64,000 bases of DNA, taken from JABMRW01 sp964396965 (lineage in GTDB: Bacteria; Chloroflexota; Dehalococcoidia; Dehalococcoidales; BS750m-G39). Below the pieces are notes generated by a model, which saw only the letters and a program-made list of their open reading frames with translations, was not told the origin of the DNA and made no database searches. The position numbers were made by a program, and so were the translations under genes. How positions within the stretch are numbered: the stretch's first letter is position 1; each line of letters starts with the position of its first letter. The stretch is taken from positions 1 to 64,000 of the forward strand of contig CAYNGD010000007.1 in assembly GCA_964396965.1 (NCBI GenBank). The letters are read 5' to 3'. Of the stretch, positions 1 to 8,044 are shown in pieces.

Positions 1-1
1 G

Positions 2-55
2 CTGCTGGCAACCGTCACCCTGGTGATGTGCCCGCTGTTTATCGTTATCGGCTAG
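2..55 (+). CDS. 3' end of a membrane protein (partial)
   Basis: The first bases read as an open frame of 17 codons ending in TAG, and the encoded tail is almost entirely hydrophobic (LLATVTLVMCPLFIVIG). This looks like the last membrane segment of a permease-type protein whose body lies left of the window. It converges on the dsr cluster, with a strong hairpin between them. The family cannot be named from so short a piece, and the frame could be open by chance. Confidence 0.35.
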   Translation: MLATVTLVMCPLFIVIG

Positions 56-70
56 ATCTGCAAGGCTGTT

Positions 71-114
71 AGACTAGTAAGGGCAAGCCAAAAAAGGCTT
101 GCCCTTACTAGTCT
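71..114. terminator. 19-bp perfect hairpin between convergent genes
   Basis: Bases 71-89 and 96-114 are perfect reverse complements, separated by a loop of six A. The hairpin sits between the rightward gene tail ending at 55 and the leftward dsr cluster ending at 165. No long T run follows on either strand, so it may act as a bidirectional terminator, an RNA 3'-end stabiliser or a processing site rather than a textbook intrinsic terminator. Confidence 0.6.
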
Positions 115-164
115 TTATCGGTAACTTGCTGGGGTTAAAGCGGCATCATTGCTGGCGACATGCC

Positions 165-509
165 CTACAGGCTGATGACGTCATTATGCAGAATAATGTC
201 CAGGATGTCTCCCAGACTGGCTATCCTGCCAATGGCTATCTTACCCGTTAGTTCCAGTTCACTGACACATAATTTTCCGGCCAGAAGCGCCACCCCTTTT
301 TCCTCCAGGCGGCGCAAGCGGGGCAACAATGGCGAATCATTGACCAATAGCTTAACGGCAGTATTCCAGAAAATGATGGTGGTAGGTCTGTCTTCGCGCT
401 GCGGCAGCATCTCAAGCAGACTGGCCAGGATTCCAAAGCCGAGATCGGGATCCGCAGTGCCACACCCCTCGGAATTAAGCAGCAGCACCTTACCTTTCAG
501 TTCAGCCAT
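165..509 (-). CDS. DsrE-family protein, YedF C-terminal-like
   Basis: A 114-residue protein resembling the DsrE-like C-terminal domain of YedF, a sulfurtransferase-like selenium-metabolism protein. Recognisable parts are the FGILASLLEML helix, the TTIIFWNTAVKLL strand, the RLEEKGV helix and a Cys at residue 81 in the place of the YedF G-T-C-L cysteine. A second Cys is at residue 16. The TusA-like N-terminal domain of full YedF is missing. A GGAGG ribosome site lies just before the ATG. It is the last gene of the leftward dsr run, 19 bases after dsrK, so a role in handling sulfur carried by DsrC is a reasonable inference. It is a single DsrE-type gene and not the DsrEFH trio of sulfur oxidisers. 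Confidence 0.7.
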   Translation of the reverse strand: MAELKGKVLLLNSEGCGTADPDLGFGILASLLEMLPQREDRPTTIIFWNTAVKLLVNDSPLLPRLRRLEEKGVALLAGKLCVSELELTGKIAIGRIASLGDILDIILHNDVISL

Positions 510-528
510 TGTTCCTCCTGTGTCAGCC

Positions 529-2142
529 TTAATGCAACTCCCAGGTAATGAATGGTCCTTTTATGTCGGTCATAGCATTCACGATTAGTTCGACTAGCCC
601 GCCATAAAGGATGCCGTATTTTTCCCAAACGTCATAATACCGCAGCAAGTCTCTTAGCTGGCCTTTGCAATTAGAGCAGGGGGCACAGACATACTTATGT
701 ATCTCCGGACTGAGCATGTCTTGGAAGACATCCAGTATTTGCTTCATTTTCATCCGGCCAGAGACAGTCGTCCGCCAGTCGGCAAAATTCATCGAGCTCA
801 TGATAGCAAAGCCACTACCCCCGCCGCAGCAGTAGTTTTCCACACCATGCGGCTCCATCTCCCGGAACTGCGGGCAGATTTTTCTCAGGATTCTTCTCTG
901 CGGCTCTACAATCCCCATCAGCCGCACGATGTTGCAAGGATCGTGGAGGGTGACGGGGAAGTTGTTCCTGCTGGGGTCAAGATTCAGCTTGCCGCTAGAG
1001 ACTATCTCTTCCAGTAGAGGCAGACAGCTTTCACGGGGGATATTAGCCTCACCGGTGAGCACCCGGTCAGCGATAACCGTCAGTGCCTTATGGGCATGGC
1101 CGCACTCCCCGAGAACTATCTTCTTCACCCCCAGTTTTCGGGCAGCCTCAATCTGCTTAACAACTATTCTGGCAAACTGGACATCATCATACCACACCCC
1201 ATAATTGGTGCCTTCGTAACCTCCAAGCTCACTCGACAGGGTCCAATTTAACCCTGCAGCTTCAAAGATGATGGCAAAAGCCTCTGGGTTCTCCGGCCAA
1301 GACAGGAATTCCCCCGAGTTGTGGATAAGCAGGATATCCGCCCCTTCTTTGTCCACCGGTATCTTCAGCTTCTTGCCCGTTTTCTCCTCAATTTCATCTT
1401 CCATGAAGGTGACTAGGTTCTCAAAGGTCTTGGGCATTATCCCGGTGCTAGCCCCTACCTTCAGTTGCTGAACCGTGCCTAATTCGTGTAATTCCTTGGC
1501 AGCAATGCCCATTTCTTGGCTGAACAGTTTCCTCAGCTCATGGGTGATTAAGCCATTATCCACGCCCCTGGCACACGATTGAGTACATCTCCGGCAGATG
1601 GTACATCGGTGGGCCAGTTCGGCTAACCGGGCGATGGTTTCCCAGTTGAGTTCAATGTCACCCTCGGTTAAGTTGGAGAGGAACTTGCTGCCCTTACCCC
1701 CCAGGTATTTCTTCTTGATGCGACGCAGTACTTCTGACCGATAAGTGGGACGATAAATATCCTGTCGTCCACTGGCAAGATAAACGGGACACTCCTCACT
1801 GCAGGCCAGGCACTTGGCACAGTATTCCAGCGAGAGGGCCAACGGTTGGAGAAAAGTCCAGTTATCCTCTTTGGAGAACAGTTTCTTCAGTCCCCGTAAG
1901 AAACTGGCTACCAGCCTGTCCTCCTCTTCTTTAGTCTTGGGCTTAGGGATGCCCAGCGCCGAGACGCCGTCAAGAGAACATTCGTAGATTTTCTGCTGTT
2001 CATCGGTAAGCGGCTTAACTGGCGGATTTTTTTCTGCCTGACCATCTGGGAACGGCAGCGCCATTAAGTCTTCAGCCGCAATTTCTAGCAGTTGCTCTGG
2101 GTTACGGGAGATGTCACTGATTCTGACCCTTTTTCTTTTCAT
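529..2142 (-). CDS. dsrK: DsrK, Hdr-like Fe-S subunit of DsrMK
   Basis: A 537-residue cytoplasmic iron-sulfur protein related to HdrD of heterodisulfide reductase. Two ferredoxin-type clusters are visible, Cys108/111/114/118 and Cys180/183/186/190. The C-terminal third carries the CCG-type cysteines (DPCNIVR, NYCCGGGSG, CAPCSNC) that hold the noncubane 4Fe-4S site in this family. In the known complex DsrM passes quinol electrons to DsrK, which is thought to reduce the DsrC trisulfide. The length is usual for DsrK. Its ATG overlaps the dsrM stop by four bases, so the two are translationally coupled. No dsrJOP genes are present, so this is the two-subunit DsrMK form. Confidence 0.93.
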   Translation of the reverse strand: MKRKRVRISDISRNPEQLLEIAAEDLMALPFPDGQAEKNPPVKPLTDEQQKIYECSLDGVSALGIPKPKTKEEEDRLVASFLRGLKKLFSKEDNWTFLQPLALSLEYCAKCLACSEECPVYLASGRQDIYRPTYRSEVLRRIKKKYLGGKGSKFLSNLTEGDIELNWETIARLAELAHRCTICRRCTQSCARGVDNGLITHELRKLFSQEMGIAAKELHELGTVQQLKVGASTGIMPKTFENLVTFMEDEIEEKTGKKLKIPVDKEGADILLIHNSGEFLSWPENPEAFAIIFEAAGLNWTLSSELGGYEGTNYGVWYDDVQFARIVVKQIEAARKLGVKKIVLGECGHAHKALTVIADRVLTGEANIPRESCLPLLEEIVSSGKLNLDPSRNNFPVTLHDPCNIVRLMGIVEPQRRILRKICPQFREMEPHGVENYCCGGGSGFAIMSSMNFADWRTTVSGRMKMKQILDVFQDMLSPEIHKYVCAPCSNCKGQLRDLLRYYDVWEKYGILYGGLVELIVNAMTDIKGPFITWELH

Positions 2143-3080
2143 TTCTGTTTTCCGTTGGTATCCTCGGGTAATCCTTTAGCTACTTCGCTCCATGTGCTGC
2201 CAGACTGGATATGAGCCGCTGACCAGGTCACCGGCTGCCCCAGCTGTTTTTTTACCTTCCTCTCGATGTCGCTTCCCCTCAGGTTTGGGCTATCATCCCA
2301 GCGCACTGAGAAGAAGGCCAGCATCTTGGTGATGTAGTGCGTGGAACGAGTGAAGGGCAGATAAATCAAAAACAGCGAGAAAAGCATGATGTGTGCATAG
2401 GTTGCCGGATCAACCGCAGCGTATTTAAAGGAAAAGATGCCTGCCCAGAATTCGCGGTAGCCAGACAGGGTTGGGTCAAAGGAAGCCCAACTGACAAGCC
2501 CGCTGACAAAGACCAACAGGAAGAACGCATAGTTGAAATAGTTTATCGGGGACGCGTAGTTTTTTAGGTCCTTATCCGCCAGCCTTTTGATGAGCAGGAC
2601 AATGCTGCCGATGATGCCGGTAATAAAGCTGGCGATGGCTACTACCAGCGTCAGATAGTATAACACCACTCCAAATCCACCGGCTGACGCGGATATCGTC
2701 ATACCGGTAGTGACCAGCAAGATTCCGCCAAGCATGGTCAGTCCGTCGAAAAGCACAATCAGGTAGAATCCGGTGTGCCAGGGATAAAGCCCAAACCAGT
2801 ACCCTCTAACCTTGCGGAAATACTCGCCAAAGAAGAGGTACCGTTTGAGCATGTCAATGACACTGCGGATACTGCTCTTCTGCCGCGGTTTAGTCCACCA
2901 CTCCAGTTCCTCAAAGTAGGAACCTCCATGTTTATACCCTTTGTCGTGGACAACAGGATAAAGCTCCCACCTCAAATGGAGCGGCATCCTGAAGTACTTG
3001 ATGACCTTCACGGTATAAGCGACAACTACAAATATATAAGAAACGTAAGTCGCTAGCTGTGCCCATGAAATACCACCCAT
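2139..3080 (-). CDS. dsrM: DsrM, membrane cytochrome b subunit
   Basis: A 313-residue integral membrane protein of the NarI-like family. It has a first helix near residues 8-28, a long cytoplasmic stretch, then about four helices between residues 95 and 265. Histidines fall in or next to the helices (WHTGFYLI, YAHIMLFS, THYITKM), as expected for b-type heme ligands. It oxidises menaquinol and feeds DsrK. A GAGGAGAG ribosome site precedes the ATG. It is coupled to dsrK through an ATGA overlap and lies about 100 bases after dsrC. Its need for heme links the cluster to the heme operon at 19-29 kb. Confidence 0.92.
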   Translation of the reverse strand: MGGISWAQLATYVSYIFVVVAYTVKVIKYFRMPLHLRWELYPVVHDKGYKHGGSYFEELEWWTKPRQKSSIRSVIDMLKRYLFFGEYFRKVRGYWFGLYPWHTGFYLIVLFDGLTMLGGILLVTTGMTISASAGGFGVVLYYLTLVVAIASFITGIIGSIVLLIKRLADKDLKNYASPINYFNYAFFLLVFVSGLVSWASFDPTLSGYREFWAGIFSFKYAAVDPATYAHIMLFSLFLIYLPFTRSTHYITKMLAFFSVRWDDSPNLRGSDIERKVKKQLGQPVTWSAAHIQSGSTWSEVAKGLPEDTNGKQK

Positions 3081-3185
3081 ATACTCTCCTCAAGAGGAAG
3101 ATATATCTTGTTAGTATCATACCGGCAGTTGGAGGCAGCTAGCCCGCCACCTGTTTGATACCATTTACTACTGTCTATCTCGAAA

Positions 3186-3503
3186 CTACACGCAGCCAGT
3201 AGGTTTGGCCAGGCCGGCTATCTTGCATGCCCCCTTGGCCGGCCCGCTGGGGAACAACTGGTAGATAGTCTTCTGGTCAAAACCAGTCTGTTTAACCAGC
3301 ATCCTTATCGGCGGAGCAATACCAAACTCCAGGTAATACTGCCGCAGATAATTGACCACCTTCCAGTGGTCTTCAGTCATAGCGGGAACTTCTTCCGTCT
3401 TGGCCAGGTCTTCGGCGATGGCCTTACTCCACTTATCCGGTTCCTGTATAAAACCATCCTCATCAACTTCGAGTTCTACTCCTCCGAGCATCTCCTTGGA
3501 CAT
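3186..3503 (-). CDS. dsrC: DsrC, sulfur-carrier partner of DsrAB
   Basis: A 105-residue DsrC with the complete flexible C-terminal arm. Both redox cysteines are present, Cys93 (GACKIAG) and Cys104 as the penultimate residue (PTGCV), eleven positions apart as in authentic DsrC and unlike TusE, which keeps only the last one. DsrC takes the sulfur from DsrAB as a trisulfide between these two cysteines, and DsrMK is thought to reduce it. A GGAGG ribosome site lies seven bases before the ATG. It sits between dsrN and dsrM in the leftward cluster. Confidence 0.96.
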   Translation of the reverse strand: MSKEMLGGVELEVDEDGFIQEPDKWSKAIAEDLAKTEEVPAMTEDHWKVVNYLRQYYLEFGIAPPIRMLVKQTGFDQKTIYQLFPSGPAKGACKIAGLAKPTGCV

Positions 3504-3506
3504 GTG

Positions 3507-4925
3507 TCAACCTCCTATATTCAGCTCTATTCCAGATTTCTCAGCTCTTGGACGCTGAGAGCCAAGATTGTATTTCTTTGCCATAGATACCAGTGCCTCT
3601 GCCCACTGCGGCACGCTCAGTGCATGAAGATGTGTATAAGCCGCAAAAACATTCTTGTAAACAATGCCGTCTACCCGCCCGTCCACTCCATGCCCCCGCC
3701 GAATGCGATAGGCAAACCGTAGGCTGTCCGACTGCGAGAGGCGGGAGTGATGGAACTCATGTCCCCAAAGTGTCAGGCCGGTGGGGAAAAGGGGGTTTTC
3801 ATCAACGACCTCTGCCAGAACATAGCCGTGACCCTGGGGGCGCGAACAGAGTTCGATATCAGCCGGGAAGACGCCTACCATTTCATGCCGGTCATTATGC
3901 CAGCGGATGTTGTGGCATAAGTACATCAGGCCGGCACATTCGGCGTACACCGGCAGATAGCTCTCAACTGCCTGGGCAATATCACGGCGCAACTGCCTGT
4001 TAGCCTCCAGTTCTTTTAAGAATAACTCCGGGAAGCCGCCTCCAATATAGAGGGCATCAACATCGGGTAAAGCCTTATCTTGTATCGAGTCAATGAATAC
4101 TAAGTCAGCGCCAACCTGCTGCAGAGCCTCAAGGTTTTCTGGGTAGTAGAAGTTAAAGACCCGGTCACGCATCACACCCACCCTGACGGTCGTTGGTTTT
4201 TGCCCCGGCTCCGCTACATCAACTATTGCACCGGCTTTGGCACTGCGGCCAATAGCCAGAATGCCGTCCATATCAAGGCTGGGTTCAAGGCTTTGCCGGA
4301 TATGCTCCAATATGGACTCTGCCCCTTCTCTCTCGGCGAAGGGGATAAGGCCCAGGTGACGTTCACCAATATTCAGAAATGGGTCACGCGGGATACTGCC
4401 GACAACAGGAATATTGCAATATTGCTTTATGGACTTTACCAGTTTCGACTCATGTCGGCTGCCAGAGACGTTATTGAGAATTACCCCAGCAATATTGGTC
4501 TCCGGCTCAAAATGCTGAAAGCCACCTACTAATGCTGCTATACTCCGAGTCATGCGAAGGGTATTAACAACCAGAATAACCGGACTACCCACTAGTCTCG
4601 CTACTCGCGCAGTGCTAGCCTTCCCTTGATCATCGAACCCATCATATAGGCCCATAGCCCCTTCAATCAGGGCTAGGTCCGCTCCTGAGCAAGCCCGCCG
4701 AAACGAAGCTGACAGCATCTCTTCCGGCATCAGTACCGCATCCAGGTTACGGCAGCTTCTACCAGCCGCCGCCGTCAGCCAGGAAGGGTCAATGTAATCT
4801 GGCCCCTTCTTGAACGGCTGTACTATCAGACCACGCCGTCTCAAGATCGCACATAACCCCAGGCTGACAACTGTTTTACCAGAACGGCCCTGAGGGGCAG
4901 CAATAGTGATACAAGATAATCGCAT
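3507..4925 (-). CDS. dsrN: DsrN, cobyrinate a,c-diamide synthase-like amidase
   Basis: A 472-residue CobB/CbiA-type protein. The N-terminal ATP-binding half has a P-loop (PQGRSGKT, residues 11-18) and GPDYIDPSW. The C-terminal half is a class I glutamine amidotransferase with Cys330 (YAECAGLMYL) as likely nucleophile and His389/392 (WGHEFHHSR) as likely base. In sulfur bacteria the dsr-linked homologue, DsrN, is thought to amidate siroheme to the siroamide form used by DsrAB. Its position between dsrL and dsrC favours that role over cobalamin synthesis, and no cobalamin genes lie nearby. A function on cobyrinate cannot be excluded from sequence alone. Confidence 0.85.
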   Translation of the reverse strand: MRLSCITIAAPQGRSGKTVVSLGLCAILRRRGLIVQPFKKGPDYIDPSWLTAAAGRSCRNLDAVLMPEEMLSASFRRACSGADLALIEGAMGLYDGFDDQGKASTARVARLVGSPVILVVNTLRMTRSIAALVGGFQHFEPETNIAGVILNNVSGSRHESKLVKSIKQYCNIPVVGSIPRDPFLNIGERHLGLIPFAEREGAESILEHIRQSLEPSLDMDGILAIGRSAKAGAIVDVAEPGQKPTTVRVGVMRDRVFNFYYPENLEALQQVGADLVFIDSIQDKALPDVDALYIGGGFPELFLKELEANRQLRRDIAQAVESYLPVYAECAGLMYLCHNIRWHNDRHEMVGVFPADIELCSRPQGHGYVLAEVVDENPLFPTGLTLWGHEFHHSRLSQSDSLRFAYRIRRGHGVDGRVDGIVYKNVFAAYTHLHALSVPQWAEALVSMAKKYNLGSQRPRAEKSGIELNIGG

Positions 4926-4963
4926 TTCCTTAAATTCAGAAAGAGAGGAGTGCCAAGGCCTAA

Positions 4964-6646
4964 TTAGGCCATCTCAATAAATCCACAAGGGCACTCTTCC
5001 GAACATTTCTTGCAGCCAGTGCAATACTCCAAATTGAAGAAGTATTTCAACTCAGCACCTTCCGGCGACCGCTTGACAGCATTGTCCTGGCAGTAGCTGA
5101 AGCAGACATCGCAGCTAAAACACAAACCGCAGCTCATGCACCTACTGGCCTCATCCATCACTTGAGACTGCGCCAACGGAGCAGTAACGGGGTTAAAATT
5201 GTTTACCCGCTCGCTGGCTGCCACAGCTGGCACTTCGTTGCGAGGCATAGTTTTGTAGAACTCAAGCTTCATATTCGCTGCCTTGATGACCATCGCCGGC
5301 TCAACCTTAGGCAGCTGTGTCCCTCGTAGATAGGCGTCAATGGATTCCGCCGCCTTCCTTCCCAGAGCGATAGCCTCAGTTACCAGGCCAAGTTGATTAG
5401 TAACATCGCCTCCGGCAAAGACGCCTGATAGCGATGTTTGGCAACTATCATCCGCTGTAATCCAGCCCTGTTCGTTCTTCAATGGTTCTAGACCCTTAAA
5501 ATCCGGCTGCTGGCTGATGGCGGCAATAATGGTGCTAGCGGCAACATCATACTCAGAGCCGGGAACAGGTATCGGTCTCGCCCGGCCGCTGGCGTCCGGC
5601 TCACCCAGCTTCATACGAGTAAAGGTAGTCCCGGTTGCCTTCTTACCGTCGGCCAGTATTCTTACCGGCGTACTGAGAAAGTCGAAATGGATACCTTCTT
5701 CCTCGGCGCCGACAACTTCATGCTCGATGGCGGGCATCTCTTTTCTGGTGCGGCGATATTGAATGGTGACGTCGGCGCCCAGCCGTCGAGCCACGCGGGC
5801 GGCATCTATGGCGCTGTTGCCGCCACCAATGACCAGCACCTTCTGACCAACATTGACCCTCTCGCCTGAATTGACACGGTGCAGGAACTCAGCTCCGCTC
5901 AGGACATTGGGCATAGCCTCACCGGCTATGCCTAGCTCTACTCCAAGATGTGCCCCTACCGCAACATATATTGCTCGATACTGCTTCTGTAGCTCACTTA
6001 GCGAGATGTCCACGCCAACCCTGGTATTGTACTGGATATCCACACCCAAATCCTGAATAGCCCTAATCTCGGCATCCAGCGTTTCTTTGGGGAGACGGTA
6101 ATCAGGGATGCCCCAGCGCAGCATACCGCCAGCCTTATCAAAAGCCTCGAATACAGTCGTCGAGTAGCCCTGTCTCGCCAGCTGATAGGCACAGGAAAGT
6201 CCAGCAGGCCCCGAGCCGATGACGGCCACTTTTTCTGGGTAGGACTCCTCCCTGATCTTCTTTAGAGGCAGGTCTTTGGCAATGCCGTAATCGCCGATTG
6301 CCTGCTCTACCGCTGAGATATAAACCGCAGCGTCCCTTTCGTTACGATTGCACTCTGACTCGCACAGATGGGGGCAGACCCGTCCGCAGACACTGGGGAA
6401 GGGATTAGTGTTGGTAATAATGTACCACGCTTTCTCGAGCGATTGCTCGTAGCTGCGCCCGGCTGACTCTGACTGTGCGATGCTTGTCAGGCAGCCCCGC
6501 ATATCATTCCCGTTGGGGCAGGCAGCAGCACAGGGTGGGGTTTTCTTCACGTACTGCGGCCGCAACAACGACCCTTCGGATGCACCCCTCCGACCTCTCG
6601 CCAGCGTCCCCACCGGCCTTACTTTTCTCTTCAGTACAATAGCCAT
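4964..6646 (-). CDS. dsrL: DsrL-type NAD(P)H:acceptor Fe-S flavoprotein
   Basis: A 560-residue protein of the glutamate synthase small subunit (GltD) family. The N-terminal Fe-S domain has Cys39/43 and Cys87/91/95/99. A FAD motif VIGSGPAG lies near residue 142 and an NAD(P) motif VIGGGNSA near residue 278. The C-terminus adds two further 4Fe-4S cysteine groups (CMSCGLCFSC and CTGCKKCSEEC), which ordinary GltD lacks. DsrL exchanges electrons between NAD(P)H and DsrAB in sulfur oxidisers, and a second type occurs with reductive DsrAB. Its place between dsrD and dsrN supports DsrL. It is shorter than the roughly 650-residue Allochromatium protein, so it may lack the extra linker region. Confidence 0.85.
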   Translation of the reverse strand: MAIVLKRKVRPVGTLARGRRGASEGSLLRPQYVKKTPPCAAACPNGNDMRGCLTSIAQSESAGRSYEQSLEKAWYIITNTNPFPSVCGRVCPHLCESECNRNERDAAVYISAVEQAIGDYGIAKDLPLKKIREESYPEKVAVIGSGPAGLSCAYQLARQGYSTTVFEAFDKAGGMLRWGIPDYRLPKETLDAEIRAIQDLGVDIQYNTRVGVDISLSELQKQYRAIYVAVGAHLGVELGIAGEAMPNVLSGAEFLHRVNSGERVNVGQKVLVIGGGNSAIDAARVARRLGADVTIQYRRTRKEMPAIEHEVVGAEEEGIHFDFLSTPVRILADGKKATGTTFTRMKLGEPDASGRARPIPVPGSEYDVAASTIIAAISQQPDFKGLEPLKNEQGWITADDSCQTSLSGVFAGGDVTNQLGLVTEAIALGRKAAESIDAYLRGTQLPKVEPAMVIKAANMKLEFYKTMPRNEVPAVAASERVNNFNPVTAPLAQSQVMDEASRCMSCGLCFSCDVCFSYCQDNAVKRSPEGAELKYFFNLEYCTGCKKCSEECPCGFIEMA

Positions 6647-6675
6647 CTCAGCTCCCCCAATACTTGGCTGTTATT

Positions 6676-6915
6676 TCATTCCTTCGGTGGCAACTCGACA
6701 AAACTGCCGCCAAAGTAGGTATAAACACACCTGCCAGAATCGATCAGTAGGCGGATTGCCTTTTTGCCATCATCGGTGGTTACCCTATCATGCCCGTACT
6801 TTGTCACCACCTCTTTAACCAGGTCCTGAGCCTTGAACTTTCTCTTACCGGCGTACTCCTCCACCAGCTTGTACATGTCATCAGCCAACTGCTCCGCAGG
6901 TACTTTGTCTGCCAT
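6676..6915 (-). CDS. dsrD: DsrD-like small winged-helix protein
   Basis: A 79-residue protein with the size and layout of DsrD, a compact helix-rich fold ending in a beta wing (GRCVYTYFGGSFVELP). It lies directly downstream of dsrB, the standard dsrABD order of sulfite and sulfate reducers. DsrD is known to activate DsrAB and marks reductive rather than oxidative dsr systems. Identity to classical DsrD looks low by eye, so the call rests on size, position and the C-terminal wing pattern. Confidence 0.72.
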   Translation of the reverse strand: MADKVPAEQLADDMYKLVEEYAGKRKFKAQDLVKEVVTKYGHDRVTTDDGKKAIRLLIDSGRCVYTYFGGSFVELPPKE

Positions 6916-6950
6916 GTCTTGCCTCCTTGGGCCAGAGCCTAACGGTGCTA

Positions 6951-8030
6951 CTAAAACTTTAATTGTGCTGATCTCTTATAGGTCAGGCCAGCATACTTGT
7001 AATCATCAATGTGGTATCTGGTGAATTCAAAGCCGGTCAGTTCGAAGAATCTGGGCCAGCCAATTCTGTTAACCCATTCCCCCACCCGCTCATACTTCCG
7101 GGCGTTCTGGGCATAAACTTCGACAATCTTCTTGATTGCAGACGTCACCTCTGGCCAGCGTGGCGGATTATTGGGCAGCCAGGGTATGACCAGCTTGGAG
7201 AACATTGGTTCGCTGCGGGCATTGGAGACCTTGCCGCCAATCCAGATAGAGATACCATCATTCAGAGGGTCAGCAATGACCATCGCCGGGCACACCGAGA
7301 AGCAGTTGCCGCAATACATACACCTGTCTTCATCCACCTTAACTGACTTTCTGCCTTCAACGAAGGCCGGCCTGATGGCAGCAGTAGGACAGCCAGCTAC
7401 CGTCGTCGGAATCTCACAGAGGTGCCACAGATGCTCCTGGTCAATCTTAGGTGGACGGCGATGCACACCCAGAATAGCAATATCCGAACAGTGAACCGCA
7501 CCGCACATATTCAAGCAGCAGGCGAGCGCAATCCGCAACTTCTGGGGCAACTTCATGGTGACAAAGTAATCATATAGCTCATCCATAACCGCCTTTACTA
7601 TCCCGGAGGCATCGGTGGCTGAAGAGTGGCAGTGAACCCATCCCTGGGTATGAACGATGTTAGAGATTGCCTTGCCTATGCCACCCACCGGAATATCTAT
7701 GGCAGCCAGGTCTTTAATTAAGGGGTCAATATTCTCTTTATTCGTCAGCAGAAACTCGATGTTGTTCCGGCTGGTAAAGCGCAGGTAGCCATCGGCATAC
7801 TTGTCAGCCAGGTCGCATATCTGGCGCACAAAACCAATGCTCAGCAGGCGTGGTGAAGCGGCGCGCACGCTGTAAAGCTCGGCTCCCGTCTCCGAAACAT
7901 GGACTAACACACCGGGCTTCAATATTTCATGGTATTTCCATCGGCCGTAGTTTTCCTTGATAATCGGCGGCAGAAACTGGTGGTAATCGGGCGGACCAAT
8001 ATCGATTTCGGCTTTTGGCGTAGTTGTCAT
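6951..8030 (-). CDS. dsrB: Dissimilatory sulfite reductase beta subunit
   Basis: A 359-residue catalytic subunit. The siroheme/4Fe-4S region holds Cys171/172, Cys176 and Cys181 (CCLNMCGAVHC) followed by Cys205 and Cys214 (CEIPTTVAGCPTAA). A ferredoxin domain has Cys237/240/243/247 (CMYCGNCFSVC). With DsrA it forms the alpha2beta2 enzyme that reduces sulfite to the DsrC trisulfide using six or fewer electrons. It starts 14 bases after dsrA ends. The N-terminal segment PPDYHQFLPP is typical of DsrB. Confidence 0.96.
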   Translation of the reverse strand: MTTTPKAEIDIGPPDYHQFLPPIIKENYGRWKYHEILKPGVLVHVSETGAELYSVRAASPRLLSIGFVRQICDLADKYADGYLRFTSRNNIEFLLTNKENIDPLIKDLAAIDIPVGGIGKAISNIVHTQGWVHCHSSATDASGIVKAVMDELYDYFVTMKLPQKLRIALACCLNMCGAVHCSDIAILGVHRRPPKIDQEHLWHLCEIPTTVAGCPTAAIRPAFVEGRKSVKVDEDRCMYCGNCFSVCPAMVIADPLNDGISIWIGGKVSNARSEPMFSKLVIPWLPNNPPRWPEVTSAIKKIVEVYAQNARKYERVGEWVNRIGWPRFFELTGFEFTRYHIDDYKYAGLTYKRSAQLKF

Positions 8031-8044
8031 CGTTATCTCTCCTC

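Noticed and set aside
3507..4925. Cobalamin biosynthesis role (CobB/CbiA).
   Set aside because: No other cobalamin genes lie near it and it is embedded between dsrL and dsrC, where DsrN is expected; kept only as an alternative.
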